Source: Streptomyces melanogenes
Lineage (GTDB): Bacteria; Actinomycetota; Actinomycetes; Streptomycetales; Streptomycetaceae
Length of the DNA stretch: 64,000 bases
Direction of reading: 5' to 3'
Assembly (NCBI RefSeq): GCF_014649795.1
Contig: NZ_BMTS01000003.1
Span: 186,001 to 250,000, forward strand
Positions within the stretch are counted from its first letter, which is position 1. Each line of letters starts with the position of its first letter. Below the pieces are notes generated by a model. The model saw only the letters and a program-made list of their open reading frames with translations, did not search any database and had not been told where the DNA came from. A program made the translations under genes and the position numbers. Below, piece by piece: positions 8,868 to 17,421 of the stretch.

Positions 8868-9602
8868 ATGGGCGCGGAGTACGGGCGTTCCGGCAGCTCG
8901 GAGAGCAAGCTGTCCCGCTGGCTGCGCAGGCGCGCCAAGGACGTCCCGGGCGCCGACGAGGGCCGCCTCGCCCTGCTGCTCGCCGTCGCCGCCGCGAAGC
9001 TGCCCATCGCCCCGGCCGCGTACCCCGCCGGATACCGCTGTTCCTGTGAGCGCGTGGGCTGTCCGACCCCGGCGCGCCATCCGGTCTCGTTCGCCTGGCA
9101 GACGCAGTCGACCACCGACCGCGCCCAGATCGAGCGCTGGGCGCAGGGCCAGCCCGAGGCGAACTTCATCACGGCGACGGGCATGGTCCACGACGTCCTG
9201 GACGTCCCCCTCGAAGCGGGCCGCGAGGCCCTGGAGCGGCTGCTCGCCGAGGGCGTCGACGTCGGCCCGGTGGCCGAGTCCGGCGGCGTCGGCGATCAGG
9301 CCCGGATGCTCTTCTTCACGGCGACGCGGGGGACGCCGGAGGACGAGGACGAGTGGTGGCCGTGCGAGCTGGACTGCCATCCCGAGACGATGGACGAGCA
9401 TCCGGGGCTGCGGTGGCACTGCCGGGGCAGCTACGTCCTGGTCCCCCCGGCCCGGCTCCCCGGTGACCACGCGGTGGCCTGGGTACGGGGCCCGGAGCAC
9501 GCCCTCCCCGATCCCCTGACCCTCCTGGAGTCCCTCACGGACGCCTGCGCCCGCCACGGAGCGGGCGACGCCCACGCGGTGGCTTGGCCCCTGGGCCGAT
9601 AG
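8868..9602 (+). CDS. Prim-pol (bifunctional DNA primase/polymerase N-terminal) domain protein
   Basis: A 244-aa protein similar in layout to the small Streptomyces prim-pol proteins. Cysteines in CSCERVGCPTPARHPV (about residues 54-70) and WAQGQPEANFITATG match the N-terminal archaeo-eukaryotic primase-like fold. However, the second metal-binding acidic pair typical of active prim-pol enzymes is not evident (VLDVPLEAGREALERL), and there is no helicase domain. It may be a non-catalytic or regulatory member; many such Streptomyces genes are annotated but untested. ATG 8868 follows GAGGGG. Confidence 0.7.
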   Translation: MGAEYGRSGSSESKLSRWLRRRAKDVPGADEGRLALLLAVAAAKLPIAPAAYPAGYRCSCERVGCPTPARHPVSFAWQTQSTTDRAQIERWAQGQPEANFITATGMVHDVLDVPLEAGREALERLLAEGVDVGPVAESGGVGDQARMLFFTATRGTPEDEDEWWPCELDCHPETMDEHPGLRWHCRGSYVLVPPARLPGDHAVAWVRGPEHALPDPLTLLESLTDACARHGAGDAHAVAWPLGR

Positions 9603-9622
9603 CCCCTGCGGGGGTGCGCTGT

Positions 9623-9736
9623 CGTCTGCGGGCCGTCCCCAACTGGTCGCGCAGTTCCCCGCGCCCCTGAAGGGGCGCCCCGAAGGGGCGCATTTAAGGG
9701 GCGCGGGGAACTGCGCGCTCAGCCGCCCACCGGGCC
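9623..9736. repeat. GCGCAGTTCCCC palindromic repeat, full copy
   Basis: A near-perfect inverted repeat between convergent genes. TCGCGCAGTTCCCCGCGCCC (9647-9666) pairs with GGGGCGCGGGGAACTGCGCG (9698-9717), and the centre GGGGCGCCCCGAAGGGGCGC can itself fold. The outer flanks GTCTGCGGGCCG and GGGCCGCA are less well matched than in other copies. Confidence 0.85.
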
Positions 9737-9754
9737 GCACCCGAACGCGCGACC

Positions 9755-10738
9755 CTATTCGCCCTTGGCCGAGACCAGCCCCTGAAGGCGGTTGATCACG
9801 AGCACCGGGCCCCGGCCCGCCGGCGGGACCACCGCCGCGTCGTCGGAGACCCGCTCCTTCGTCACGGTGGACCGCGGCTCGCCCGTCATCAGCGCCCGTA
9901 CATCCGCGTTGATGTTCAAACGGACCCCCTTCGCCGCCGTCTGGCGCTCGAAGTGCCGCGTGCCGAAGAAGACGACAGCCCCACCCTCCCGCGTCCGCAA
10001 CCCCAGCGGAGCGAAGTCGCCGCCGTCCAGCGGCTGGTCCACGTACTGGGTGGAAAGACCCGGCACCACCGCGTTCTTCTTGCGCTCCTCGCGCCACAGC
10101 GTGGTGTGCGGGCCGGGCGCGAAGGTCTCGGGGCGGCCGGTGCGCAGATACGACACGTACTGCTCGCTCAGATCCTTGGGCGCCACCGCCAGCCCCGTGT
10201 CGTCCGGCCGTACCGGCTCGGCGAAGCCGTCCTTGTCGGCCGCGAAGACCGGGACGTCCTTGGGGGCGAGGACGGAGAGGTGGGCCACCTTCCACACGTC
10301 GTCGGCCCCGCCGCGTACGAACACCAGCAGCCAGCGCGTGTCCTCGGGACCGGAGTCCTTGTCCCGGTTGGAGTCGGTGTCGGCGACGAACCAGCGCGGC
10401 CAGCCCGCCTTCCTGGGTATCGCGAACCTCGCGTCCGTCAGCTCCAGCGGCACGTGCTGCGGGTTGCCGCCCGGGTTGGTGACGTGCCGGGCCTTGAGGC
10501 CCGCCTGGTTGACCGCCCCGAGCGGACCGGTGACCCGGCCCGCGTCGAGGGCCGGGTCGAAGGCCTTGTCGGCCTTGTTGTACGCGTCCGTGAAGTCCCT
10601 GAGCGCCTGTGCGGCCTCAGCCCTGGTCGCCGACGGTACTACTTCCCGCTCGCCGTGCACCGTCACGCAGCCGCTCGCCGTCACCGTCAGTACGGTCACC
10701 GCCGCGAGCGCCGCCGTCAGCCGACTCACCCTGCTCAT
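9755..10738 (-). CDS. Secreted lipoprotein of unknown function, linked to efeU
   Basis: A 327-aa protein with an N-terminal signal and lipobox TASGC (lipidated Cys about residue 24), so it should be anchored outside the membrane. The body has no motif I recognise with certainty; it resembles uncharacterised actinobacterial lipoproteins (possibly DUF8094). Its first 122 bases overlap the 3' end of efeU in another frame, with AAGG before the ATG at 10738, which suggests translational coupling to the iron-uptake operon. A role with the EfeUOB importer is inference from this position. Confidence 0.7.
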   Translation of the reverse strand: MSRVSRLTAALAAVTVLTVTASGCVTVHGEREVVPSATRAEAAQALRDFTDAYNKADKAFDPALDAGRVTGPLGAVNQAGLKARHVTNPGGNPQHVPLELTDARFAIPRKAGWPRWFVADTDSNRDKDSGPEDTRWLLVFVRGGADDVWKVAHLSVLAPKDVPVFAADKDGFAEPVRPDDTGLAVAPKDLSEQYVSYLRTGRPETFAPGPHTTLWREERKKNAVVPGLSTQYVDQPLDGGDFAPLGLRTREGGAVVFFGTRHFERQTAAKGVRLNINADVRALMTGEPRSTVTKERVSDDAAVVPPAGRGPVLVINRLQGLVSAKGE

Positions 10739-11612
10739 GGACTGCCTTCTGCCCCTCGTCCTTCTTGGCCGCCGCCGCGGGAGCGGCGCTCCCGGCGGAC
10801 TTCGCGAACCCTACCGGGGCGAAGAAGAGCGCGAGCGTGGGGATGAGGTACAGCGCCCACACCGTGACCTGGAGGACGGTCGGGTCGGGCTGGAAGTTGA
10901 GGACGCCCTTGAGGACCGTGCCGTACCAGCTGTCCGGCGGGATCGTGGAGCTGATGTCGAACGCCAGGTTCTTGATGCCGGGGATGAAGTCGGCTTCCTG
11001 GAGGTCGTGCACGCCGTACGCGAGGACGCCCGCCGCCACCACGACCAGCATCGCGCCGGTCCAGGTGAAGAACTTCGCCAGGTTGATCTTGAGTGCGCCC
11101 CGGTAGAAGAGCCAGCCGAGGAACACCGCGGTGGCGAGCCCGAGGAGTGCGCCGATCAGCGGGTCGGTGTTGCCGCTGTCGGAGCCGGCCGCGTGCACCG
11201 ACGTCCAGACGAACAGCGAGGTCTCCAGGCCCTCCCGGCCCACCGCCAGGAACGCGGTGGCGACCAGGGCGCCGGTGCCGAGCCGCAGCGCCGCGTCCAG
11301 CTTGCCCTGGAGCTCGGACTTCAGGAACCGCGCGGTGCGGCGCATCCAGAAGACCATCCAGGTCACCAGGCAGACGGCGACGACCGACAGCGAGCCGCCG
11401 AGCGCCTCCTGGGCCTTGAACGTCATCTCCTGCGAGCCGAACTCCAGGCCCGCGCCGAAGCCCAGCGCGACCAGGACGGCGACGGAGATGCCGATCCAGA
11501 TCGGCCGCAGCGCCTCGCGGTGACCCGTCTTGACCAGGTACGCGACGAGGATGCAGACGACCAGACTGGCCTCGAGCCCCTCGCGCAGGCCGATCAGGTA
11601 ATTGCCGAACAT
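10617..11612 (-). CDS. efeU: FTR1-family iron permease EfeU
   Basis: A 331-aa membrane protein with about seven helices. The two REGLE iron-binding motifs that define the Ftr1/EfeU family are present: LREGLEASL at residues 8-16 and GREGLETSL in the middle. EfeU is the inner-membrane permease of the EfeUOB ferrous/ferric iron importer. The C-terminus ends in a long hydrophilic tail rich in Gly/Asp/Arg that overlaps the next lipoprotein gene by 122 bases. Genes run efeO, efeB, efeU, lipoprotein on the minus strand with gaps of 25-34 bases between the first three. Confidence 0.93.
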   Translation of the reverse strand: MFGNYLIGLREGLEASLVVCILVAYLVKTGHREALRPIWIGISVAVLVALGFGAGLEFGSQEMTFKAQEALGGSLSVVAVCLVTWMVFWMRRTARFLKSELQGKLDAALRLGTGALVATAFLAVGREGLETSLFVWTSVHAAGSDSGNTDPLIGALLGLATAVFLGWLFYRGALKINLAKFFTWTGAMLVVVAAGVLAYGVHDLQEADFIPGIKNLAFDISSTIPPDSWYGTVLKGVLNFQPDPTVLQVTVWALYLIPTLALFFAPVGFAKSAGSAAPAAAAKKDEGQKAVHEQGESADGGARGGDRTDGDGERLRDGARRAGSSTVGDQG

Positions 11613-11637
11613 TAGTTTCCCCTCAGCCCTCGGCCGA

Positions 11638-12930
11638 TCAGCTGAACAGTGCCCGGCCCCACCAGTCGTCCTTGTCGCGGACGCCCGGCGGGACGGCGAA
11701 TATCGCCGAACTCACGTGCTGGATGTACTCGTTGAGCGCGTCGTTGCGCGCCAGGTTGCGCTGCACCGGCAGGAAGCCCTTGCGGACGTCCCGCTGGTAG
11801 GCGAGGAAGAACAGGCCCGCGTCCAGGCGGCCGAGGCCGTCCGTGCCGTCCGTGAAGGAGTAGCCGCGGCGCAGGATCGTCGCCCCGCTGTTGGAGTCGG
11901 GGTGGGCCAGGCGCACGTGCGCGTCCGGCTTCATCGCCTTCAGGAACGGCTCGTCGCGCTCCTTGGCCTTGCCGACCGGGGCGCCCTCGCCCTTGTCGCG
12001 CCCGAAGACGTCCTCCTGCTCCTGGAGACCGGTGCGGTCCCAGGCCTCGATGTGCATCCGGATGCGGCGGGCCACCAGGTAGGAGCCGCCGGTCAGCCAG
12101 GGCGAGCCGTCCTTGTCGCCGACCCAGACGTGCTTGTCCAGGGCGGCGGCGTCGGTGCCCGAGACGTTCCGGGTGCCGTCCTTGAAGCCCATCATGTTGC
12201 GCGGGGTCTGTGCCTCGGGCGTCGTGGACGACGTCTTGCCGAAGCCCAGCTGCGACCAGCGCACCGCGGCGCGGCCCATGGCGATGCGGGCGAGGTTGCG
12301 GATCGCGTGCACCGCGACCTGCGGGTCGTCCGCGCACGCCTGGACGCACAGGTCGCCGTCGCTGCGGGCCGGGTCGAGGTTGTCGTGCGGGAACTTCTCG
12401 ATGTCGACCAGCGCCTCGGGCCGCTTGCCCTCCAGGCCGAACCGGCCCTTGGCGAACAGCGAGGGGCCGAAGCCGATGGTCAGGGTGAGCCGGGACGGCT
12501 TGAGGCCGAGCGCCTCGCCGGTGTCGTCCGGCGGCGCCTCCGCGAGGCCGCCGTAGGCGCCCTCGCCGACCGTCTGGCCCGCGGTCATCCGCGCGGCGGC
12601 GGCCGTCCAGTCCTTGAGGAGCTTGACCAGCTCGCCCCGGTCCTTGGTGGTCACGTCGAACGCGGCGAAGTGCAGCCGGTCCTGGACGGCGGTGGCGATA
12701 CCGGCCTGGTGGGCGCCGTAGAACGGCACGGCCGCGCCGGTGTCGGCGGCGGGCACCGCGTCGCCGCCGTCGCCGCGCACCGCGGCGACGGCACCGCCGG
12801 CCGCGGCGGCGCCGAGCGCCAGGCCCGCACCGCCCCAGCCGAGCAGGGAACGGCGGGACGGGGCCGAGGACGTGGTGCCCCCGGCGGCGTCGGTGGTGGT
12901 GCCGACGCCGGCGTCGGTCGTGTCGCTCAT
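11638..12930 (-). CDS. efeB: Dyp-type heme peroxidase / deferrochelatase EfeB
   Basis: A 430-aa protein exported by the Tat route: a twin-arginine signal SRRSLLGWGG is followed by a small hydrophobic Ala/Gly stretch. The Dyp signature GFKDGTRN (GXXDG with catalytic Asp) is clear, and HIEAWDRTGLQEQEDVFGR lies in the heme-binding half. EfeB oxidises ferrous iron and/or releases iron from heme in the EfeUOB system. ATG 12930 is followed by an unusual Thr/Gly-rich 25-residue leader before the Tat motif. Middle gene of efeO-efeB-efeU. Confidence 0.93.
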   Translation of the reverse strand: MSDTTDAGVGTTTDAAGGTTSSAPSRRSLLGWGGAGLALGAAAAGGAVAAVRGDGGDAVPAADTGAAVPFYGAHQAGIATAVQDRLHFAAFDVTTKDRGELVKLLKDWTAAAARMTAGQTVGEGAYGGLAEAPPDDTGEALGLKPSRLTLTIGFGPSLFAKGRFGLEGKRPEALVDIEKFPHDNLDPARSDGDLCVQACADDPQVAVHAIRNLARIAMGRAAVRWSQLGFGKTSSTTPEAQTPRNMMGFKDGTRNVSGTDAAALDKHVWVGDKDGSPWLTGGSYLVARRIRMHIEAWDRTGLQEQEDVFGRDKGEGAPVGKAKERDEPFLKAMKPDAHVRLAHPDSNSGATILRRGYSFTDGTDGLGRLDAGLFFLAYQRDVRKGFLPVQRNLARNDALNEYIQHVSSAIFAVPPGVRDKDDWWGRALFS

Positions 12931-12964
12931 GGCGGATTCCCTCCTGTTCTGACTGCGTGCGGTG

Positions 12965-14107
12965 TTACTTGGCGACGGCCGCGGCGAGCTTGGAGAGCGG
13001 CTCGCCCAGCGCGTTCACCCCGTCGGACAGCTGCTTGCGGTCGCTCTCGCCGACCTTGTCGTACGAGGTGAAGTCGTACGAGTTCTTGTCGGCGCGGTAC
13101 TTGTCGAGCTGGGCCTCGATCGCCGCGAACTGCTTGTCGAGCTCGGTGGCCAGCGCCGGGTCGTTCTTCGCGGCGACCGGCTTGAGCAGCTCGTACGCCT
13201 TCTGCGCGCCCTCGACGTTGGCCTTGAAGTCGACCAGGTCGGTGTGGCTGTAGCGCTCTTCCTCACCGGTGATCTTGTTGCGGGCGACCTCGTCCAGGAG
13301 CTCCTTGGCGCCGTTGGCCATGGAGGTCGGGGTGATCTCGGCGGTGCCGACGCGCTTCTGCCAGTCGGCGATGTCCGTGGAGAGCTGGACGCCCAGCTTC
13401 TTCTCCTCGTCGCCGATCTTCCCGTCCTTCCACAGCGCCTTCTCCAGGCGGTGCCAGCCGGTCCACGTCTGGCCCTTCTCCAGGCCGTCCTCGCGCACGT
13501 CCGTCTTCGGGTCGATGTCGCCGAAGGACTCCGCGACCGGCTCGGTGCGCTCCCAGCCGATGCGCGAGGGCGCGTACGCATTCTTGGCGCCCTCGACGTC
13601 ACCGGCGGCGATGGCGTCGGTGAAGGTCTTCAGCTTGGGCAGGGTGTCGTCGGCCTGCTGCTGCACATAGGTGCGGTAGGCGGCGACGGCCGCGTCCAGC
13701 TTCGGGTCGCGCTTGGGGGTCTGGCCGCCGCCGGTGACGGTGACCTTCTGGCGGATGCCGCTGCCCTTCATGCCGGGCTTGCAGGCGACCTCGTAGGAGC
13801 CGGCCTTCACCTCGGCGGTGAGGTTCTGCTTGGTGCCCGGGCCGATGTTCTCGCGCTCGGCGACGATCCGGTCGTCCGGGAAGAGCAGATAGACCTCGGT
13901 GATCTTGGAGCCCTTGTTCTCGATGGAGAACTGCACGTGGCCGGCCGCGAACTCGGTCTTCGACAGCTTGCAGGCGTCGTCGGAGGCGGTGACCTGGATG
14001 GCACCGTCGGCGCTCTTGGAGTCGCTCTTCGACGAGCAGCCCGTGACGGCGGCCAGCGCCGCGACGGTCGTGGCGGCGGTGACTACGGAGAGACGGACGG
14101 CTCGCAT
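12965..14107 (-). CDS. efeO: EfeO iron-uptake lipoprotein (cupredoxin + M75 domains)
   Basis: A 380-aa lipoprotein with lipobox AVTGC (Cys about residue 24). Residues ~35-120 form the cupredoxin-like domain and the remainder is the peptidase-M75-like domain, with the HxxE motif in GWHRLEKALW. EfeO binds iron outside the membrane and delivers it to EfeU. It is the first gene of the operon, and a partial iron box sits at 14154-14172 upstream, consistent with repression by an IdeR/DmdR regulator when iron is plentiful. Confidence 0.93.
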   Translation of the reverse strand: MRAVRLSVVTAATTVAALAAVTGCSSKSDSKSADGAIQVTASDDACKLSKTEFAAGHVQFSIENKGSKITEVYLLFPDDRIVAERENIGPGTKQNLTAEVKAGSYEVACKPGMKGSGIRQKVTVTGGGQTPKRDPKLDAAVAAYRTYVQQQADDTLPKLKTFTDAIAAGDVEGAKNAYAPSRIGWERTEPVAESFGDIDPKTDVREDGLEKGQTWTGWHRLEKALWKDGKIGDEEKKLGVQLSTDIADWQKRVGTAEITPTSMANGAKELLDEVARNKITGEEERYSHTDLVDFKANVEGAQKAYELLKPVAAKNDPALATELDKQFAAIEAQLDKYRADKNSYDFTSYDKVGESDRKQLSDGVNALGEPLSKLAAAVAK

Positions 14108-14153
14108 GCGGGCTCCACACTGGTTTCGGTCAGGGGGGTGAGGCGGACCTAAC

Positions 14154-14172
14154 TTAACCGAGGCTTACCTGA
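14154..14172 (-). promoter_or_regulatory. Candidate iron box upstream of efeO
   Basis: TTAACCGAGGCTTACCTGA matches the 19-bp IdeR/DmdR consensus TTAGGTTAGGCTAACCTAA at 13 positions, with the right half much better conserved. It lies 47 bases upstream of efeO in otherwise GC-rich DNA. Weaker than the two other sites in this window. Confidence 0.55.
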
Positions 14173-14274
14173 CCGATACCCATCGGGTCAGTGATTCAGC
14201 TCTCACCTCGCACCGCCTCTCGGCCGTCGATAACAGGCCAATCACAGGAAAGTCATGGTCGGGTCAAGGATCGG

Positions 14275-15222
14275 TCAAGCGGCGCTGCGTGGACCATGAT
14301 CCACCGGTTTTGCCCCCGGCTCACACGCCTGCGCGTGGCTGATTTCTTGCGCCCCCGCACGCTTCTTTGCGCCCCCGTGACTCCGTACGGGCTCCCGTTT
14401 GGGCACCACCAGCGGAACCCCGGTCTCCGGGTGCGGGAAGACCTCCACCGGCTGCCGGTAGACCCGGCTCAGCAACTCCTCGCGGAACACCTCGGCGGGC
14501 GCCCCCTCGGCCGCCACCGCCCCGGCGTGCAGCACGGCGACCCGGTCCGCGTACGCCGCCGCGAGCCCCAGGTCGTGCAGGACGACCACCACGGCGTCCC
14601 CCGCCCCGGCCCGCTCCCGGCACAGCCGCAGCACCAGCTCCTGGTGGCGCAGGTCGAGTGCGGCGGTCGGCTCGTCGAGCAGCAGCACCGGGGCGCGCTG
14701 GGCCAGCACCCGGGCCAGCGCCACCCGGGCGCGCTCGCCGCCGGAGAGCGCGGCGTACGGGCGGTCGGCGAAGGGGGCGACCTCGGTGGCCGCCATGGCC
14801 GCCGCGACCACGGCGTCGTCCTCGTCCTCCCCTGCCGTCCCCGCCCAGGGCGCCCGCCCCATCCGCACCACCTCCTCGACCGGGAAGGGGAAGGAGAGCG
14901 CGGCGGACTGGGGGAGCACCGCGCGGCGCAGCGCCAGGTCGCCCGGGGACCAGTCGGCGAGCGACCGCCCGGCGATCCGCACCTCGCCCCCGCAGACCGC
15001 GAGGTCCCCGGCGAGCGTCCCCAGCAGGGTCGACTTGCCCGCGCCGTTCGGCCCCACCAGCGCGAGCACCTCCCCGGCGCGGGCCCGGACGGACACCCCG
15101 TCGAGCACCGTCCGCCCGCCGAGGCGCACCCGCAGCCCGCGCGCCTCGGCCAGAATCTCGCCCGGGGCGGCGGGACCGGGCACGCTCCTGCGCCGCGCAG
15201 CCGTGATCGGTACGAACCTCAT
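14275..15222 (-). CDS. hmuV: Heme (hemin) ABC transporter ATP-binding protein
   Basis: A 315-aa ATPase with Walker A GPNGAGKST (about residues 53-61), the ABC signature LSGGERARVALARVLAQ and Walker B VLLLDEP. HmuV/FecE-type ATPases power import of heme or ferric siderophores. The ATG at 15222 overlaps the permease stop by 4 bases (ATGA), so the two are translationally coupled. The C-terminus carries a basic extension rich in Lys/Ala. Heme is favoured over siderophore because HtaA proteins and heme oxygenase are neighbours. Confidence 0.9.
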   Translation of the reverse strand: MRFVPITAARRRSVPGPAAPGEILAEARGLRVRLGGRTVLDGVSVRARAGEVLALVGPNGAGKSTLLGTLAGDLAVCGGEVRIAGRSLADWSPGDLALRRAVLPQSAALSFPFPVEEVVRMGRAPWAGTAGEDEDDAVVAAAMAATEVAPFADRPYAALSGGERARVALARVLAQRAPVLLLDEPTAALDLRHQELVLRLCRERAGAGDAVVVVLHDLGLAAAYADRVAVLHAGAVAAEGAPAEVFREELLSRVYRQPVEVFPHPETGVPLVVPKREPVRSHGGAKKRAGAQEISHAQACEPGAKPVDHGPRSAA

Positions 15223-16310
15223 GCCCAGCCACCTTGTCCACGACGGGTCCTGCGCAGCAGCCAGAAGAAGAACGGGCTGCCGATGAGTGCGGTGAGCACG
15301 CCGAGGGGGAGTTCGGCGGGCGCGGCGGCGGTCCGGGCCGCGAGGTCGCCCGCGACCAGCACGACCGCCCCGCCGAGCGCGCTCGCGGGCACCAGGAACC
15401 GGTGCCCGGGCCCGGCCGCCATCCGCAGCAGATGCGGCACGAGCAGCCCGACGAACGTGATCACCCCCGCCACCGCGACGGCGGCCGCCGTCAGCAGCGC
15501 GACCACCAGGACGAGCACCATCCGCAGCCGCTCCACGTCCACGCCCAGATGCCGGGCCGGGCGCTCGCCGAGCGCGAGCAGGTCCAGCTTGCGGGCGTAG
15601 AAGGGGGCGACGGCCAGGCCGACCGCCGCGCACGGCAGCACGGCCAGCACCTTGGGCCAGGTGGCTTGGGCCAGTGAACCGAGCTGCCAGAACGTGATCT
15701 GGGAGAGCTGCGCGCTGTCCGCGAAGAAGACGAACAGGCCGATGAGCGCCCCCGCGAAGGCGTTCACGGCGATGCCCGTGAGGATCAGCGTGACCACTTC
15801 CGTACGGCCGCCCGAGCGGGACAGGGCGTACACGAGCAGCACGGTGACGAGCCCGGCGGCGAACGCGCAGAGCGTCACGGTCCAGTTGCCCAGGAAGCTC
15901 AGCCCGAGCGCGATCGAACCGGCCGCGCCGACCGCCGCGCCCGAGGAGATCCCGATGACGCCGGGCTCGGCGAGCGGATTGCCGAACACGCCCTGGGTGA
16001 GCGCCCCCGCGCAGCCGAGCGAGGCCCCGACGAGCAGGGCGAGGACGACCCGGGGCAGCCGGACGTTCCAGAGCACGCTCTCACCGACCCGGTCGAGCGG
16101 CCGCCCGCCGAGCCCCGCCCGGTGGCGGACCGAGCCGAGTACGTCGGAGAGGGGGATGTGGTACGCCCCGAGCCCGGCGGAGAGCAGGGCGAGCACCAGC
16201 AGAGCGGCGGTCAGGGCGACGGTGAGGGTCCAAGTGGCGTTGGAGCGGCGGGCCTTCGCGACGGGTTCGCGCACCTCGGCGGGAGCCTCCGTGATGGGGG
16301 AGGCCGTCAC
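15219..16310 (-). CDS. hmuU: FecCD-family heme/iron ABC transporter permease
   Basis: A 363-aa permease with about ten membrane helices. The N-terminal LPRVVLALLVGASLGCAGAL and the following NPLAEPGVIGISSGA are the family's conserved segments; HLLRMAAGPGHRFLVP lies near the ATPase-contact loop. It forms the membrane channel for heme or ferric siderophore import. It overlaps the substrate-binding protein gene upstream and the ATPase gene downstream by 4 bases each, giving a tight three-gene unit. Confidence 0.92.
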   Translation of the reverse strand: MTASPITEAPAEVREPVAKARRSNATWTLTVALTAALLVLALLSAGLGAYHIPLSDVLGSVRHRAGLGGRPLDRVGESVLWNVRLPRVVLALLVGASLGCAGALTQGVFGNPLAEPGVIGISSGAAVGAAGSIALGLSFLGNWTVTLCAFAAGLVTVLLVYALSRSGGRTEVVTLILTGIAVNAFAGALIGLFVFFADSAQLSQITFWQLGSLAQATWPKVLAVLPCAAVGLAVAPFYARKLDLLALGERPARHLGVDVERLRMVLVLVVALLTAAAVAVAGVITFVGLLVPHLLRMAAGPGHRFLVPASALGGAVVLVAGDLAARTAAAPAELPLGVLTALIGSPFFFWLLRRTRRGQGGWA

Positions 16311-17323
16311 TTGGTGCCCTTGTACAGCTGGTCCACCAGCGACTTGAGGACCTGGTCGGTGCGGGGGCCGTAGTTGAGGAGCACGCCGTCGTCGATGGAG
16401 ACGATCCGGCGGTCGAGCCCGGCCGGGGTCTGGGCGACGCCCGGGATCTTCAGCAGCCCGTCGACCCCGCCGACTGACTCAAGCCCCTTGCGCATCACGA
16501 GGATCGCGTCGGGTGCGGCTTTCACCAGGGCCTCGCTGGTGAGCGGGGTGAAGTCCTTGCGCAGCCCCGACTCCGCGCCCGCGTCGGCCGCGCCCGCCGC
16601 CGCCAGGAGCGAGGGGGCGCCCGAGTCGGCGCCGCCGAGCAGATAGACGGCGGCCGAGCCGCGCAGATAGAGGAAGGCGACGCGCGGCTTCCTGCCGTCC
16701 GGCGCGGCAGGAACGCCCTTGCGCACGGCCGAGATCCGCTGTTCGGTCCGGGCGACGAGCTTCTGGCCCGCCCCCGGTACGCCCAGGGCCCCGGCCACGG
16801 TCGTGATGCGGCGGCCCACGTCGGTGAGGCTCTTGGCGGGGGCGACCACCACGAGCGGGATCCCGGCGGCGCGGATCTGGCTGATCGCCTCGGCGGGTCC
16901 CGTCTCCGTGTCGGCGAGGACGAGCGTCGGCTTCAGGGAGAGCACGCTCTCGGCCGAGACGTCGTGGGCGCGGGTCATCACCGGCAGTTTCGCGGCCTGT
17001 TCGAAGGTGGCGGTGATGTCCCGGGCGACGACGTGCCCGCCCAGGCCGAGCGAGAAGACGATCTCGTTGAGCGAGCCGGTGAGCGGCACGATCCGGTCGG
17101 CGGAGGCCACTTCGACGCGTCGGCCGTCGGCCGAGTCGACCGTGGCGGGCAGGTGCGGCGCCGCGATGTCCCGGGCGGCGAGCGGCTCGGCGCGGTCGGC
17201 CGAGGCGGCCGGGGCGGGCCCGTCGCCTTTCGCGTCGCCGGTGCCGCAGCCCGTGAGGGCGAGCAGGGAGATCAGTGCGCCCGTGAGTAGTCGTGTCGTG
17301 CGGGTCGTTCGCACCGGGTGCAC
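16307..17323 (-). CDS. hmuT: Heme ABC transporter substrate-binding lipoprotein
   Basis: A 338-aa lipoprotein with lipobox ALTGC (Cys about residue 26) and a class III binding-protein fold: RIVPLTGSLNEIVFSLGLGG near the start and IPGVAQTPAGLDRRIVSIDD near the end, as in HmuT proteins. It should catch heme outside the membrane, perhaps from the divergently encoded HtaA proteins, and pass it to the permease. First gene of the hmuTUV unit, whose divergent promoter region holds a perfect iron box at 17377-17395. Confidence 0.9.
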   Translation of the reverse strand: MHPVRTTRTTRLLTGALISLLALTGCGTGDAKGDGPAPAASADRAEPLAARDIAAPHLPATVDSADGRRVEVASADRIVPLTGSLNEIVFSLGLGGHVVARDITATFEQAAKLPVMTRAHDVSAESVLSLKPTLVLADTETGPAEAISQIRAAGIPLVVVAPAKSLTDVGRRITTVAGALGVPGAGQKLVARTEQRISAVRKGVPAAPDGRKPRVAFLYLRGSAAVYLLGGADSGAPSLLAAAGAADAGAESGLRKDFTPLTSEALVKAAPDAILVMRKGLESVGGVDGLLKIPGVAQTPAGLDRRIVSIDDGVLLNYGPRTDQVLKSLVDQLYKGTK

Positions 17324-17376
17324 CGTCCTGTCGTCTGTGGATGGATCAGGGTGTGGCCTATTGACCAGGGGTTAGC

Positions 17377-17395
17377 TTAGGTTAGCCTTACCTAA
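17377..17395. promoter_or_regulatory. Perfect iron box in the hmuT/htaA divergent promoter
   Basis: TTAGGTTAGCCTTACCTAA is an almost ideal 19-bp IdeR/DmdR1 operator. It lies 54 bases from the hmuT start and 27 bases before the first htaA start, so one repressor dimer pair could control both directions according to iron level. Confidence 0.88.
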
Positions 17396-17421
17396 GTCGC
17401 CAGCCCTTGAAGGGGTTCGTC

